DNA of 31,923 nt from Firmicutes bacterium UBA4845 (GTDB lineage: Bacteria; Bacillota; Clostridia; Tissierellales; Sedimentibacteraceae), in contig DHER01000127.1 of NCBI GenBank assembly GCA_002399975.1, forward strand, positions 1 to 31,923, read 5' to 3'. Positions 7,980 to 16,222 of the stretch are shown here, piece by piece. A program made the translations under genes and the position numbers. Every line of letters starts with the position of its first letter. The stretch's first letter is position 1. The notes under the pieces are model-generated. The model made no database searches. It saw nothing but the letters and a program-made list of their open reading frames with translations, and was not told the DNA's origin.

Positions 7980-9722
7980 ATGGATAGCATTAGGCATGTG
8001 AAATACTTTAAAAAATTAAAAAAACACATTTTCCCAAACAAGAAAATGGTAGTAGCTATAACTTTAATCAGATTGGTGACGATGATACTCTCGCTTTTCT
8101 CGCCACTTATTTATCGATACTATATTGATTCGGTAATATCGGCACGTAATATCAGTAATATGGCTTATGTAATCGGTGGATATGTTGTTTTGTTTGTATT
8201 TCAGACGCTGGCAGTTTCGGCAGGAAAATATATTGAGACAAAGTATGTTAACGGTTTGCGCGTCAGCCTGAAAAAGAAGATGTTTGAAATATATGGCAAC
8301 ATGGATTTTGAAACCTTTGAGCAGGAGAGCATCGGTGAACTGCGAATGCGCGCCGAGGATGACGTGGAGGTAGTATGCAGGTTTTATCTTGACCATTGCA
8401 TGAAGTTATTTTATTCAGCGGTCTTTTCTTTGTGCGTAATAGGTATTTTGTTTTTCTTAAATGTATATTTAACCATATTTGGAATCGTTATGATTTTAAT
8501 CTCGTTTTTTATCACTAAAGTATTAGGTGTAAAAATTGAGACTATTTCAAAAAAATACCGTGCTGATCAAAGTGAGTTTGATTCAATGATGCACGATGCG
8601 TTCCAAAACTGGAAAGAAATAAAGATTAACAGTATTGAAGACCGTGAGACAGAGATGCTGAGCGAAAAGTGGTACCGACTGGCAAAATCTAAAATGAAAA
8701 GTGCGCAATACACTTTTTTACACGGGGCATTAATGGCATTTAATCTCTTCTTTATAACGAGAATGAATCTTTTCTTTTTCGGAGGTGTTCTTGTTAAATA
8801 CGAATTAATGACTGTGCCTGTAATGCTGATATTTATGAACTATTATGAGCAGTTATATTCAAACATTCAAACAATACTGAATTCAGTTGTCGGTTTGCGC
8901 GCTCAGGTGCCACAGATTGAAAAGGTTATTTTTACTTTGCAATACATAAATAATGAAGACTGCATTAATGAACAGATAGCTATTGATGATTTAATCGGAA
9001 ACATTGAAGTTAAAAATTTGTGGTTTCAATATTCAAAAGCAAAAAGGTATGTGCTTAGCAAAGTTTCTTTTACCTTAGAAGAGGGAAAATCGTATGCGAT
9101 TGTGGGAAAAAGCGGTTCGGGAAAAACTACATTGGTAAAGACCTTGGTAGGACTATATAATCCAACCGACGGGGAAATAAGAATTAACAATATAGATTTA
9201 CGAAAAGTTCCGAATAGTATTAAGCACCACTATATCAATATAGTCATGCAGGATCCTCAATTTTTTAATTTATCTATTCTGGATAATTTGCTGATAGCAG
9301 ATCCGAAAGCGTCAATGCGGGAAATAGATGAAGCTTGCAGGCTGGCAAATATCTATGACTTCATACAAAGTTTGGAAGAAAAATATGACACGGTTATCGG
9401 AGAAAACGGAATAAAGTTGTCCGGTGGGCAAAGGCAACGTTTGGCAATTGCCAGAACAGTGTTAATGAAACCTAAGGTGTTGATATTTGACGAGGCGACC
9501 TCCGCCCTCGATTCGGAGAATGAGAAAATGGTGGTCAAGGCAGTAAAAGATTTGGCGCAGTTTATGAAGGTGATTGTGATATCTCACAGGCTTTCTTCAA
9601 TACTTAACTGTGACGAAGTAATCATAATTCGGGATGGCGCGGTTGTTGAAAAAGTGACCATTGGCGATGCTATGAAAAAAAATGTGGCGTTTAATGAAAT
9701 GTTCAATAGGGAAGTACAATAA
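7980..9722 (+). CDS. ABC exporter half-transporter 2
   Basis: 580 aa, same architecture as its upstream neighbour: membrane domain (about 1-320), Walker A GKSGSGKTT near 374, signature LSGGQRQRLAIARTVL near 479, Walker B VLIFDEATSALD near 500, and VISHRLSS. Both ATP sites look complete in this partner, with a canonical glutamate after Walker B. The gap to the previous gene is 9 bp and the next gene starts on the base after its stop. Membrane exporter for a small molecule; substrate unknown. Confidence 0.92.
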   Translation: MDSIRHVKYFKKLKKHIFPNKKMVVAITLIRLVTMILSLFSPLIYRYYIDSVISARNISNMAYVIGGYVVLFVFQTLAVSAGKYIETKYVNGLRVSLKKKMFEIYGNMDFETFEQESIGELRMRAEDDVEVVCRFYLDHCMKLFYSAVFSLCVIGILFFLNVYLTIFGIVMILISFFITKVLGVKIETISKKYRADQSEFDSMMHDAFQNWKEIKINSIEDRETEMLSEKWYRLAKSKMKSAQYTFLHGALMAFNLFFITRMNLFFFGGVLVKYELMTVPVMLIFMNYYEQLYSNIQTILNSVVGLRAQVPQIEKVIFTLQYINNEDCINEQIAIDDLIGNIEVKNLWFQYSKAKRYVLSKVSFTLEEGKSYAIVGKSGSGKTTLVKTLVGLYNPTDGEIRINNIDLRKVPNSIKHHYINIVMQDPQFFNLSILDNLLIADPKASMREIDEACRLANIYDFIQSLEEKYDTVIGENGIKLSGGQRQRLAIARTVLMKPKVLIFDEATSALDSENEKMVVKAVKDLAQFMKVIVISHRLSSILNCDEVIIIRDGAVVEKVTIGDAMKKNVAFNEMFNREVQ

Positions 9723-11894
9723 ATGAAAATAATAAAAGAAGATGTAAACAAGATAGATGCATATTGGAGAGCAGCAAATTATTTGACTGTAGCGTTTATG
9801 TTTTTAAAAAGTAATATCTTTTTAAAAAGAGATATTTCCGTTGAGGATGTTAAGCAATTTGCGTCAGGACATTGGGGAACAGCGCCGGGAGTGAATTTTA
9901 TTGTTGCGCATCTGAATTATTTCATAAAGAATTATCGCCGGAGAGTGCAACTCACAATCGGCCCGGGACATGCGGGAAATGCTCTTTTCGCAAATTTGCT
10001 GTTAGAAGGAACACTTCACAAATATTACGATTTAAAAGACGAAAAATTAAATTTGGATATAGATAAGGTGCAGGATTGCATTTCCAAAGTCAGGACGGAA
10101 AATAATCCGTTTTTCCCGGGAACCGTATATGACGGTGGGGAACTGGGATATTCTTTGCCGGTAGCATTCGGAACGATAATGGGTGATGAAAACCTGCTCC
10201 ATGTGTGTGTTATCGGAGACGGAGAATTTGAAACAGGAACCATCGCATCCACATGGAGAACGCAAATCTATTTTGATGGGTCTGAAGGAAAGGTATTACC
10301 TATCATTCATATGAATGGTTACAGGATGAGTGATAGATCGATGTTGTCTTGGTATTCGGACGAACAAATAATTCAATATTTTGAATCGATGAATTATGAG
10401 GCAAGAATAGTGGGACTCAATCATGAAGAAATGATTGATGCATTGAACTGGGCAGAAAGTATATTTCAATCGGGAACTGTTGATAAACCGCGCTGGCCTG
10501 TAATTGTATTAAAGAATGCTAAAGGTTATTCCGCGCCTGATACAGAATCTGTTAGAATACAGGGAAGGTCTGATTCTCATAAGAATCCGTTAAGCAAAAT
10601 GTCTGCGGAAGAGCGCGCGATATATTTGCAACAATGGCTAAAGAGCTATGTCCCTGAAGAATTATTTGAGGATAATGGTGAACCGAAGCAATGCGTAAAA
10701 GACATTCTTCCTGAAGAGGAATACAAAATCGGTAATTCGCTTTCATATTATGAAAGGCGCCCACTTGCTTTCCCTAAAATTGAAGAATACGAAATTAAGC
10801 AAAGAGAAAAAAACGATAAGTACAGCAATATTTTAGGAATAAGCAAATTCCTTAAAGACTTAATTAAATTAAACAGAGAAAGATTCATTATTGTGTCTCC
10901 GGATGAACTGAAATCCAATTTTTTGGGTGAACTTAAAGAATATTGTGATGAAATAAATGCAAAATGCGTTTGGGAAGTTCTCAATGAGAATATATGTCAG
11001 GCGTGGATGCAAGGGTATATTGCTTCAGGCAGGAATGCATTAATGATTGGTTATGAAGCCTTTATGCCGGTAATCATCAGCATGGTCAATCAATATGCGA
11101 AATGGATTTATCAATCGAACAAGATTGAATGGAGAAAAAAGAGGGCATCACATACGTACCTTTTGACAAGTGTTTGGGAAGCAAATACGTTTTCGCATCA
11201 GAATCCCGCTTTTATAGATTATCTTGTGACGATGCAGTATGATTTCGTTCGCGTGTATTTGCCGATTGATGCCAACTCAACATTGGTGTGCCTAAAGGAA
11301 TGTTTGGAGTCGGAGAATCAGATAAATGCAATTGAAAGCACAAAGCAGTCAATGCAACAATATTTGAGCTTGGAAGAAGCCCAAAAAGCAATAAATGATG
11401 GTGTTGTAGTACAAGATTATATTCGAGATGACTCGGGAAACATTGATTTGTTGCTGGTTTCTGCAGGAGATTATTGTGCCAGGGAATGTAAGGAAGCCAT
11501 ACATATTTTAAGTTTACACATACCTAATATAAACGTAAGACACATAGCTGTAATTGAGCTTACGGTTTTGGGAAGTCCCAATAATTACCCTCATGCTATG
11601 GATGAAGAGGCATTCAACAAAATTTTCACGAAAAACTCTCCGATGGTATTTTGCTATCACGGATACGAATCGAGCATTAAAGCATTACTATTTGACCGAT
11701 TAGGGGAAAGAAAAGTGTCGGTGCTTGGATATTGCAACAGAAGTATTCATTCAGTCGGTGATGTAGAAAAGATGAGCGTGAATGGTAATTCAAGATATGG
11801 AATTTTGATGAAGGGTTGTGAGTATTTGAAGGAAAGCAATAAAGAGTTTGATGTCGGTGAAGTTGAAAATTTGGCAAAAAAGTATTCGGGGTAA
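9723..11894 (+). CDS. Divergent phosphoketolase-like TPP enzyme
   Basis: 723 aa, somewhat shorter than the usual 790-800 aa of xylulose 5-phosphate/fructose 6-phosphate phosphoketolase (Xfp). The family signature is strong: DAYWRAANYL, GHWGTAPGVNFI (His50), IGPGHAGNAL (His83), GELGYSL, GDGEFETG (165-172) for thiamine diphosphate, SHKNPL (His286), EVLNEN, GYEAF, NQYAKW and FSHQ (His492). Several residues conserved in real phosphoketolases differ: the His of HEGGELGY is Tyr136, the Arg of the SNRL segment is Phe400, and QDHN reads WEAN, so a Gln and a His of the phosphate-handling site are Trp485 and Ala487. The protein should still form a C2-thiamine adduct, but release to phosphate may be altered (inference). 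Starts directly after the ABC gene. Confidence 0.85.
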   Translation: MKIIKEDVNKIDAYWRAANYLTVAFMFLKSNIFLKRDISVEDVKQFASGHWGTAPGVNFIVAHLNYFIKNYRRRVQLTIGPGHAGNALFANLLLEGTLHKYYDLKDEKLNLDIDKVQDCISKVRTENNPFFPGTVYDGGELGYSLPVAFGTIMGDENLLHVCVIGDGEFETGTIASTWRTQIYFDGSEGKVLPIIHMNGYRMSDRSMLSWYSDEQIIQYFESMNYEARIVGLNHEEMIDALNWAESIFQSGTVDKPRWPVIVLKNAKGYSAPDTESVRIQGRSDSHKNPLSKMSAEERAIYLQQWLKSYVPEELFEDNGEPKQCVKDILPEEEYKIGNSLSYYERRPLAFPKIEEYEIKQREKNDKYSNILGISKFLKDLIKLNRERFIIVSPDELKSNFLGELKEYCDEINAKCVWEVLNENICQAWMQGYIASGRNALMIGYEAFMPVIISMVNQYAKWIYQSNKIEWRKKRASHTYLLTSVWEANTFSHQNPAFIDYLVTMQYDFVRVYLPIDANSTLVCLKECLESENQINAIESTKQSMQQYLSLEEAQKAINDGVVVQDYIRDDSGNIDLLLVSAGDYCARECKEAIHILSLHIPNINVRHIAVIELTVLGSPNNYPHAMDEEAFNKIFTKNSPMVFCYHGYESSIKALLFDRLGERKVSVLGYCNRSIHSVGDVEKMSVNGNSRYGILMKGCEYLKESNKEFDVGEVENLAKKYSG

Positions 11895-11897
11895 ACA

Positions 11898-12536
11898 ATG
11901 ATGATAAAGGTGGTGAGCTTTGATGTTGGCAATACATTATTAAAAACTTCCAATGGATTAGGATTATACGATTTTCTGAAAAAAGAAGCAAAAGTTAATG
12001 CCCTAACATTCGCAATGGCCTATAGATATCATTTTTTGACCAATCGTATTTCCATTGACGAGTTTTGCACAAAAACGAACAGCGAAAGGAAAGTTGTTGT
12101 CGACATTGTCGATGGATACGTAAAAGAACAAAAGCCTGAGGATGTTTGGGATGATGTCGGAGAAGTCCTGCAACAATTAAAGTCGGCCGGCATCAGGATG
12201 ATGGTACTGTCAAATAAATCCTTTTTCAATCCTTACACCATGAATACATATGGGCTGGATACTTTTTTTGAAAGAGAAATATATTCATGCGATGTCGGGT
12301 ATGCAAAGCCGGACAGAGCCATTTTTGAACATGCCATAGGTGAAATAAAGTGTAAGGAGAATGAAGTCCTTCATGTAGGCGATTCGCCAGACTCAGATTA
12401 CAAAGGTGCAATACGTGCAGGATGGAATGCGTTATTGCTGGACAGAACAAGCGAAAACAAAGCACCTGAAGATGTACCTAAAATTACTGTTCTGAGTGAT
12501 ATATTTCAATATTTGGAAGGTTTTAAAGGAAGGTAA
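11898..12536 (+). CDS. HAD-superfamily phosphatase-like hydrolase
   Basis: 212 aa with the four HAD motifs: FDVGNTLL (nucleophile Asp9), VLSNKS (Ser105), GYAKPD (Lys137) and VGDSPDSDYKGA (Asp162/Asp167), plus a helical cap between motifs I and II as in subclass IA. The second motif-I position is Gly rather than Asp; this is also seen in some active sugar-phosphatases such as the DLGNV type, so it does not prove inactivity. Probably dephosphorylates a sugar phosphate in the pathway. Start is 3 bp after the phosphoketolase-like gene; ATG 11901 is an equally possible start. Confidence 0.85.
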   Translation: MMIKVVSFDVGNTLLKTSNGLGLYDFLKKEAKVNALTFAMAYRYHFLTNRISIDEFCTKTNSERKVVVDIVDGYVKEQKPEDVWDDVGEVLQQLKSAGIRMMVLSNKSFFNPYTMNTYGLDTFFEREIYSCDVGYAKPDRAIFEHAIGEIKCKENEVLHVGDSPDSDYKGAIRAGWNALLLDRTSENKAPEDVPKITVLSDIFQYLEGFKGR

Positions 12537-12538
12537 AA

Positions 12539-13816
12539 ATGAGCGCTAAAATATTGATTTGTTTAAATCCGTTTATAAGTCACTTTTTGCCAATGATTCC
12601 GTTTATGAAAAGGCTTAAAGAAAAAAAACATACGCTTCTGCTGATGGGGGATATATCTTTAAAAGGCGCAGTGGAAGCTGAGGGATTTGATTTTACTCCT
12701 ATCCTTTCTTTTTCAAATGACATCATTGAAGACATGCAGAAAAAGAAAAAATTTTCTGAGATGAAGGAATTGTATCTGAAACTTCATCAAGAAGTACATG
12801 ATAAATTATTGGAGTTTGAGCCTAAGTATATACTTATGGGCATTTCAAGGTTTCATTTGTATTTGAAACCGGCGTTGGAGAGTAACGCAAGTATTTATCT
12901 TTTTAGCCTATGTTGCGGAATACCTTTTTTTAACAGATATTCCCCACCAATTACGACGGATTACATACCTAAAAGAGGTTTTTGGGGACAAATTCAAAAT
13001 TTGAAATTGTGGGTTGCAAGGCTTAAAAGAAAAGGACTGAATGTATCCGTATTTAAGGAAAGATGCTTATATCCATGGAATTGTATGAGAAAAATGTGTA
13101 AAAAGAAAGGCATTAAGCAAAGATTTGGAATTGATGGCTTTTTTCCAAATTTCCCGATTCTGATTTTGGGGACGTGCTTTTTAGAGTTCGACGAAAGAGA
13201 AAACTTGAACTTTTTGGGTGTGGACATAAGAACCGATTCGGAGAGCTATGAACCGATAAGTAAGTCAAAGGACGAAAAACTTATATACTGCTCATTCGGT
13301 ACGATGAACCATAGATACAAAAATATAAATGAATTTGTTTTTCAACTAATAGAAGTATTACGGGAAGAACCAAGATGGAAACTGATTGTAAGTTTGGGAA
13401 GCAGTATTGACATCAGTTCAATAACGTTGCCTTCCAATGTCACGGTTTATAAATTTGCACCTCAGATATCGATTTTAAAACAGGTCGATATGGTTATAAC
13501 ACATGGGGGATACGGAACGGTAAAAGAAAGTGTAAATTTAGGAGTTCCGATGTTGGTTTTGCCTTGTATATATGATCAAAGGGGCAATGCGGCAAGAGTG
13601 CATTACTATCAAATAGGAATAAGAGATTTCATGCTACAAATCCCCAGAAAGAGAGGGAAGGAGGGACAAAGTAAATCTATAAATAAGGAGCACATAAAGG
13701 AAAAGATGAATGAAATTCTTTATAACCCCATCTATAAAAACAATATAGATAAACTTAAGGAAAATATTTACAGGCAGAATGAATTGGATGAAGCTTGTGA
13801 AAGATTGTTTGAATAG
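12539..13816 (+). CDS. GT1-type (MGT/UGT-like) glycosyltransferase
   Basis: 425 aa GT-B-fold glycosyltransferase resembling macrolide/antibiotic glycosyltransferases. The N-terminal acceptor domain starts ILICLNPFISHFLPMIPFMK, with the expected early His. The C-terminal donor domain has LIYCSFGT, a PQISILKQVDMVITHGG segment and GYGTVKESVNLGVPMLVLP followed by YDQRGNAARV, the nucleotide-sugar binding signature. Nothing indicates which sugar is used. It suggests that the final product is glycosylated, either for activity or for self-protection as in the macrolide-inactivating relatives. Preceded by ggaagg. Confidence 0.88.
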   Translation: MSAKILICLNPFISHFLPMIPFMKRLKEKKHTLLLMGDISLKGAVEAEGFDFTPILSFSNDIIEDMQKKKKFSEMKELYLKLHQEVHDKLLEFEPKYILMGISRFHLYLKPALESNASIYLFSLCCGIPFFNRYSPPITTDYIPKRGFWGQIQNLKLWVARLKRKGLNVSVFKERCLYPWNCMRKMCKKKGIKQRFGIDGFFPNFPILILGTCFLEFDERENLNFLGVDIRTDSESYEPISKSKDEKLIYCSFGTMNHRYKNINEFVFQLIEVLREEPRWKLIVSLGSSIDISSITLPSNVTVYKFAPQISILKQVDMVITHGGYGTVKESVNLGVPMLVLPCIYDQRGNAARVHYYQIGIRDFMLQIPRKRGKEGQSKSINKEHIKEKMNEILYNPIYKNNIDKLKENIYRQNELDEACERLFE

Positions 13817-13901
13817 TTGCAATAAGCTACAAACAACCTAAGTAGCAACAAAATAAAAAGGAAGGAAAAGATTATTTAGTAACTAAATATCAGGTGGAAA
13901 A

Positions 13902-14375
13902 ATGACTATTTTAGAACAAATGTATAAGGTATTAAAAGAAATTCAAAAAGATCCGGGAGAAGGGTTTACTGGATTAGGTATCGTTGTATACGATTCGGAA
14001 GTATTTGACGAGACAAGTCACCTTGACTTGCGTCCTAATACCAAATTTAACCATAAGAACATCTATAAGGATGAAATCTGTAATTGCTTAAAAGAGATTT
14101 CGGACTATAGAAACACTTTACATGATGGCTTCCATTTTGTGAATCAGGACGGAACATTGACGCACGTTGCGCAGTACTTTGTTCCAGGAATTATTAAAAA
14201 TTTGTTACCCGATCAAGAGCATGGAGTAAGACTTTACAGTTCTATGTGTGGATCGACTATCCTGGGTATCTTGTTTATAGCAACGATATGTTCCAATGGC
14301 GATATCTATATTTATGAGGACGGCAAGGAGATTAATTTGGAAACACTTAGTCAGAAGTGTTTGTGTGTCAATTAG
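13902..14375 (+). CDS. DisA_N-like small protein, probably non-catalytic
   Basis: 157 aa, no confident family by eye. The C-terminal 85 residues follow the layout of diadenylate cyclase (DisA_N) domains: LHDGFHFVNQDG (Asp75-Gly76-Phe77 where cyclases have DGA), a YFVP segment, HGVRLYSSMCGSTI (where cyclases have the GTRHR motif) and ILFIATICSNGDIYIYEDGK (where cyclases have a strand-turn-strand near the C-terminus). Because DGA and RHR are both altered, cyclic-di-AMP synthesis is unlikely; nucleotide binding is possible. The assignment is by pattern only. An 85-bp gap precedes it and aggtgg lies before the ATG. Its place between a glycosyltransferase and a radical SAM gene says it belongs to the pathway, but its role is unknown. 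Confidence 0.5.
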   Translation: MTILEQMYKVLKEIQKDPGEGFTGLGIVVYDSEVFDETSHLDLRPNTKFNHKNIYKDEICNCLKEISDYRNTLHDGFHFVNQDGTLTHVAQYFVPGIIKNLLPDQEHGVRLYSSMCGSTILGILFIATICSNGDIYIYEDGKEINLETLSQKCLCVN

Positions 14376-14398
14376 TCAGAAGGAGTGTAAAGGAAAAT

Positions 14399-15481
14399 AT
14401 GAGTTTAGAGACAGTTACGATGGATAGAATAAATGAATTGAGCCAAAAATATTCTGTTCCGATTATGGACACACTGATGATTGCACTTAATCGTTACGGA
14501 ATCATGATGGATATTGAAGATAAGCGTATAAGGTTCAGACTTAAAATGCTGGGTAGCGAAGAAGTGTATTATTTCGCAGTATGTGTAAATACATTTGAAT
14601 CGCCTTTCACGGTTGATGCCGAAAGAAGACTTTTTTTTAACGGTCAATTGGTTGGTCGGATTGTGGATATTGAAAAGGATACATGTGATACGACATATTT
14701 TCGCAGGAACAAGACTGCCTTAACCTTAAATTCGAATATGCGTAGTATGTGCCACGGATGTACGTTTTGCGGAACGTACAATTTGGATCCCGACGATCGG
14801 ATTGATATGAGTGATGAAAAGAAAGTCCACGATTTTCTTGTTCGATTTTTGAAGGAAAATGATGTTAAAGACTTGGAACATTTGCTGAGAGTAACCGTCT
14901 GCACAGGCTGTTTTAAAGATGAAAAGGACTTGGTAGAGCATTTGGTTATGGTAAACAATGTTTTTAAGGAATTCGGATTTAATAAAAGAATTCGTTATAT
15001 AGGCTCTCAAATCAGGTCAGATGATGCAATGGATTACCTCCAAAAGAATTTGGACTATTTTTCCTTATCGCTTACGGTTGAATGCTTTAGCGACAGAGAA
15101 AAGCGTATGAGAAAAGAAAAAGCCAGCTTGGATATGAATGGTATTAAGGGCGTACTTGATAAGGCTAAAAAACATGGCTTCTCAACAAACTATTTATACA
15201 TTGTCGGTTTGGACGAACTTGATATTTTCAAGGAGGGAATTACCGAACTTGCGCCGTATATCAACAGGATGCCGATTTACCAAGTTATGCAAAATTATGT
15301 TATAGAACATGAAGAGCAAAGAGTAGAGGCAGCTAAAGACTTAGAGTACTATATACAGGCAAGAAAAATTATTGAGGCTCAATACGCGGGAACCGAATTG
15401 AAGCCCAGATCTTGGGAAAACTATAGAAGCCTATTTTATAGTACCTATCAAGACAAGCCATATGAATGCATCAGAATTTAA
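14399..15481 (+). CDS. Radical SAM-like protein with CX2CX2C motif
   Basis: 360 aa from the ATG at 14399 (aaagga just upstream); a GTG at 14357 that overlaps the previous gene is in frame but less convincing. Residues 118-124 read CHGCTFC, a CX2CX2C arrangement instead of the canonical CX3CX2C, preceded by NMRSM and followed by GTYNLD. Downstream, alternating strand-helix segments (RVTVCTGCF, IRYIGSQIR, YFSLSLTVECFS, STNYLYIVGLDEL, MPIYQVMQNYV) look like a radical SAM partial TIM barrel. An N-terminal region of about 110 residues resembles a substrate-recognition domain. Substrate unknown. The shortened loop could mean different iron-sulfur geometry or an insertion-free variant; radical SAM membership is likely rather than certain. 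Confidence 0.7.
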   Translation: MSLETVTMDRINELSQKYSVPIMDTLMIALNRYGIMMDIEDKRIRFRLKMLGSEEVYYFAVCVNTFESPFTVDAERRLFFNGQLVGRIVDIEKDTCDTTYFRRNKTALTLNSNMRSMCHGCTFCGTYNLDPDDRIDMSDEKKVHDFLVRFLKENDVKDLEHLLRVTVCTGCFKDEKDLVEHLVMVNNVFKEFGFNKRIRYIGSQIRSDDAMDYLQKNLDYFSLSLTVECFSDREKRMRKEKASLDMNGIKGVLDKAKKHGFSTNYLYIVGLDELDIFKEGITELAPYINRMPIYQVMQNYVIEHEEQRVEAAKDLEYYIQARKIIEAQYAGTELKPRSWENYRSLFYSTYQDKPYECIRI

Positions 15482-15494
15482 GAGACTATGGCAC

Positions 15495-15626
15495 ATGGCT
15501 AATATAATTAAGGAGATTTCTGTACGTAATGTGTTGCGATTATCTTGTATGTATCAAATTTCGTTATCACAGACGTTGCTTTTAAATCATTATGCAGAAG
15601 GCCTACTTTCGAGACTTTTTGCATGA
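15495..15626 (+). CDS. Possible small ORF, 43 aa
   Basis: The 169-bp space between the radical SAM and GrpB genes is almost filled by an open frame beginning MANIIKEISVRNVLRLSC and ending LLSRLFA. There is no good ribosome site before the ATG (the aaggag at 15510 is inside the frame). I recognise no family. It may be chance, a decayed gene, or a small precursor peptide. Confidence 0.2.
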   Translation: MANIIKEISVRNVLRLSCMYQISLSQTLLLNHYAEGLLSRLFA

Positions 15627-15650
15627 ACTAGTATAGGGAGTTTTGTAAAA

Positions 15651-16166
15651 ATGCTTGGTGTAAAAAAACAGAAGGTATGTTTGGAATCGGTAGACAAAGA
15701 AAAGTATGACCGGTTGTTTGCTTCAGAAAAGAGAATATTGATGGAATTATTGGCAGGATATTATGTTGCAATTGAACATGTTGGGAGCACGTCTGTTCCC
15801 AACTTGATTGCCAAGCCTATTATTGATATCGCGGTTGGAACAATTAATTTTGACAATATAAATGAAATAATATCTATTATGGAAAAAGAATATGTTTATT
15901 TGTCCGACCGCGGAGAAGAGAAACGTAAGATATTTGTAAAATACGACGGCGAATATATTACACATCATATTCATATCGAAGAATACGGAAAACAAAGCTG
16001 GATTAATCACATAGAATTTCGCAATAAGCTTTTGGAGTCAGAGCAATTGAGAAATGACTATGTTAAGCTAAAGAATTCTTTGAAGGCCAAATATAAGGAT
16101 GATAGAGATAAATATACGGCAGGGAAGGCATCTTTTATACAAAAGGTACTCCACGGGCAAATGTGA
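15651..16166 (+). CDS. GrpB-family nucleotidyltransferase-fold protein
   Basis: 171 aa GrpB/UPF0157 protein of the minimal nucleotidyltransferase superfamily. The family core reads IEHVGSTSVPNLIAKPIIDI (41-60), including the GS turn and the PxIDI metal-ligand strand; later segments HHIHI and the basic KYKDDRDKYTAGKASFI tail are typical. Biochemistry of the family is poorly known. Because the fold is shared with antibiotic-adenylylating and nucleotidyl-transferring resistance enzymes, a role in self-resistance or in activating a sugar is plausible here but is inference. Start supported by aggg nearby and by the conserved length. Confidence 0.85.
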   Translation: MLGVKKQKVCLESVDKEKYDRLFASEKRILMELLAGYYVAIEHVGSTSVPNLIAKPIIDIAVGTINFDNINEIISIMEKEYVYLSDRGEEKRKIFVKYDGEYITHHIHIEEYGKQSWINHIEFRNKLLESEQLRNDYVKLKNSLKAKYKDDRDKYTAGKASFIQKVLHGQM

Positions 16167-16222
16167 ATAACCTGAATTGAATAATGTATTGGAGTGAGCG
16201 TGTTATGGGAGGAAATAAATTA

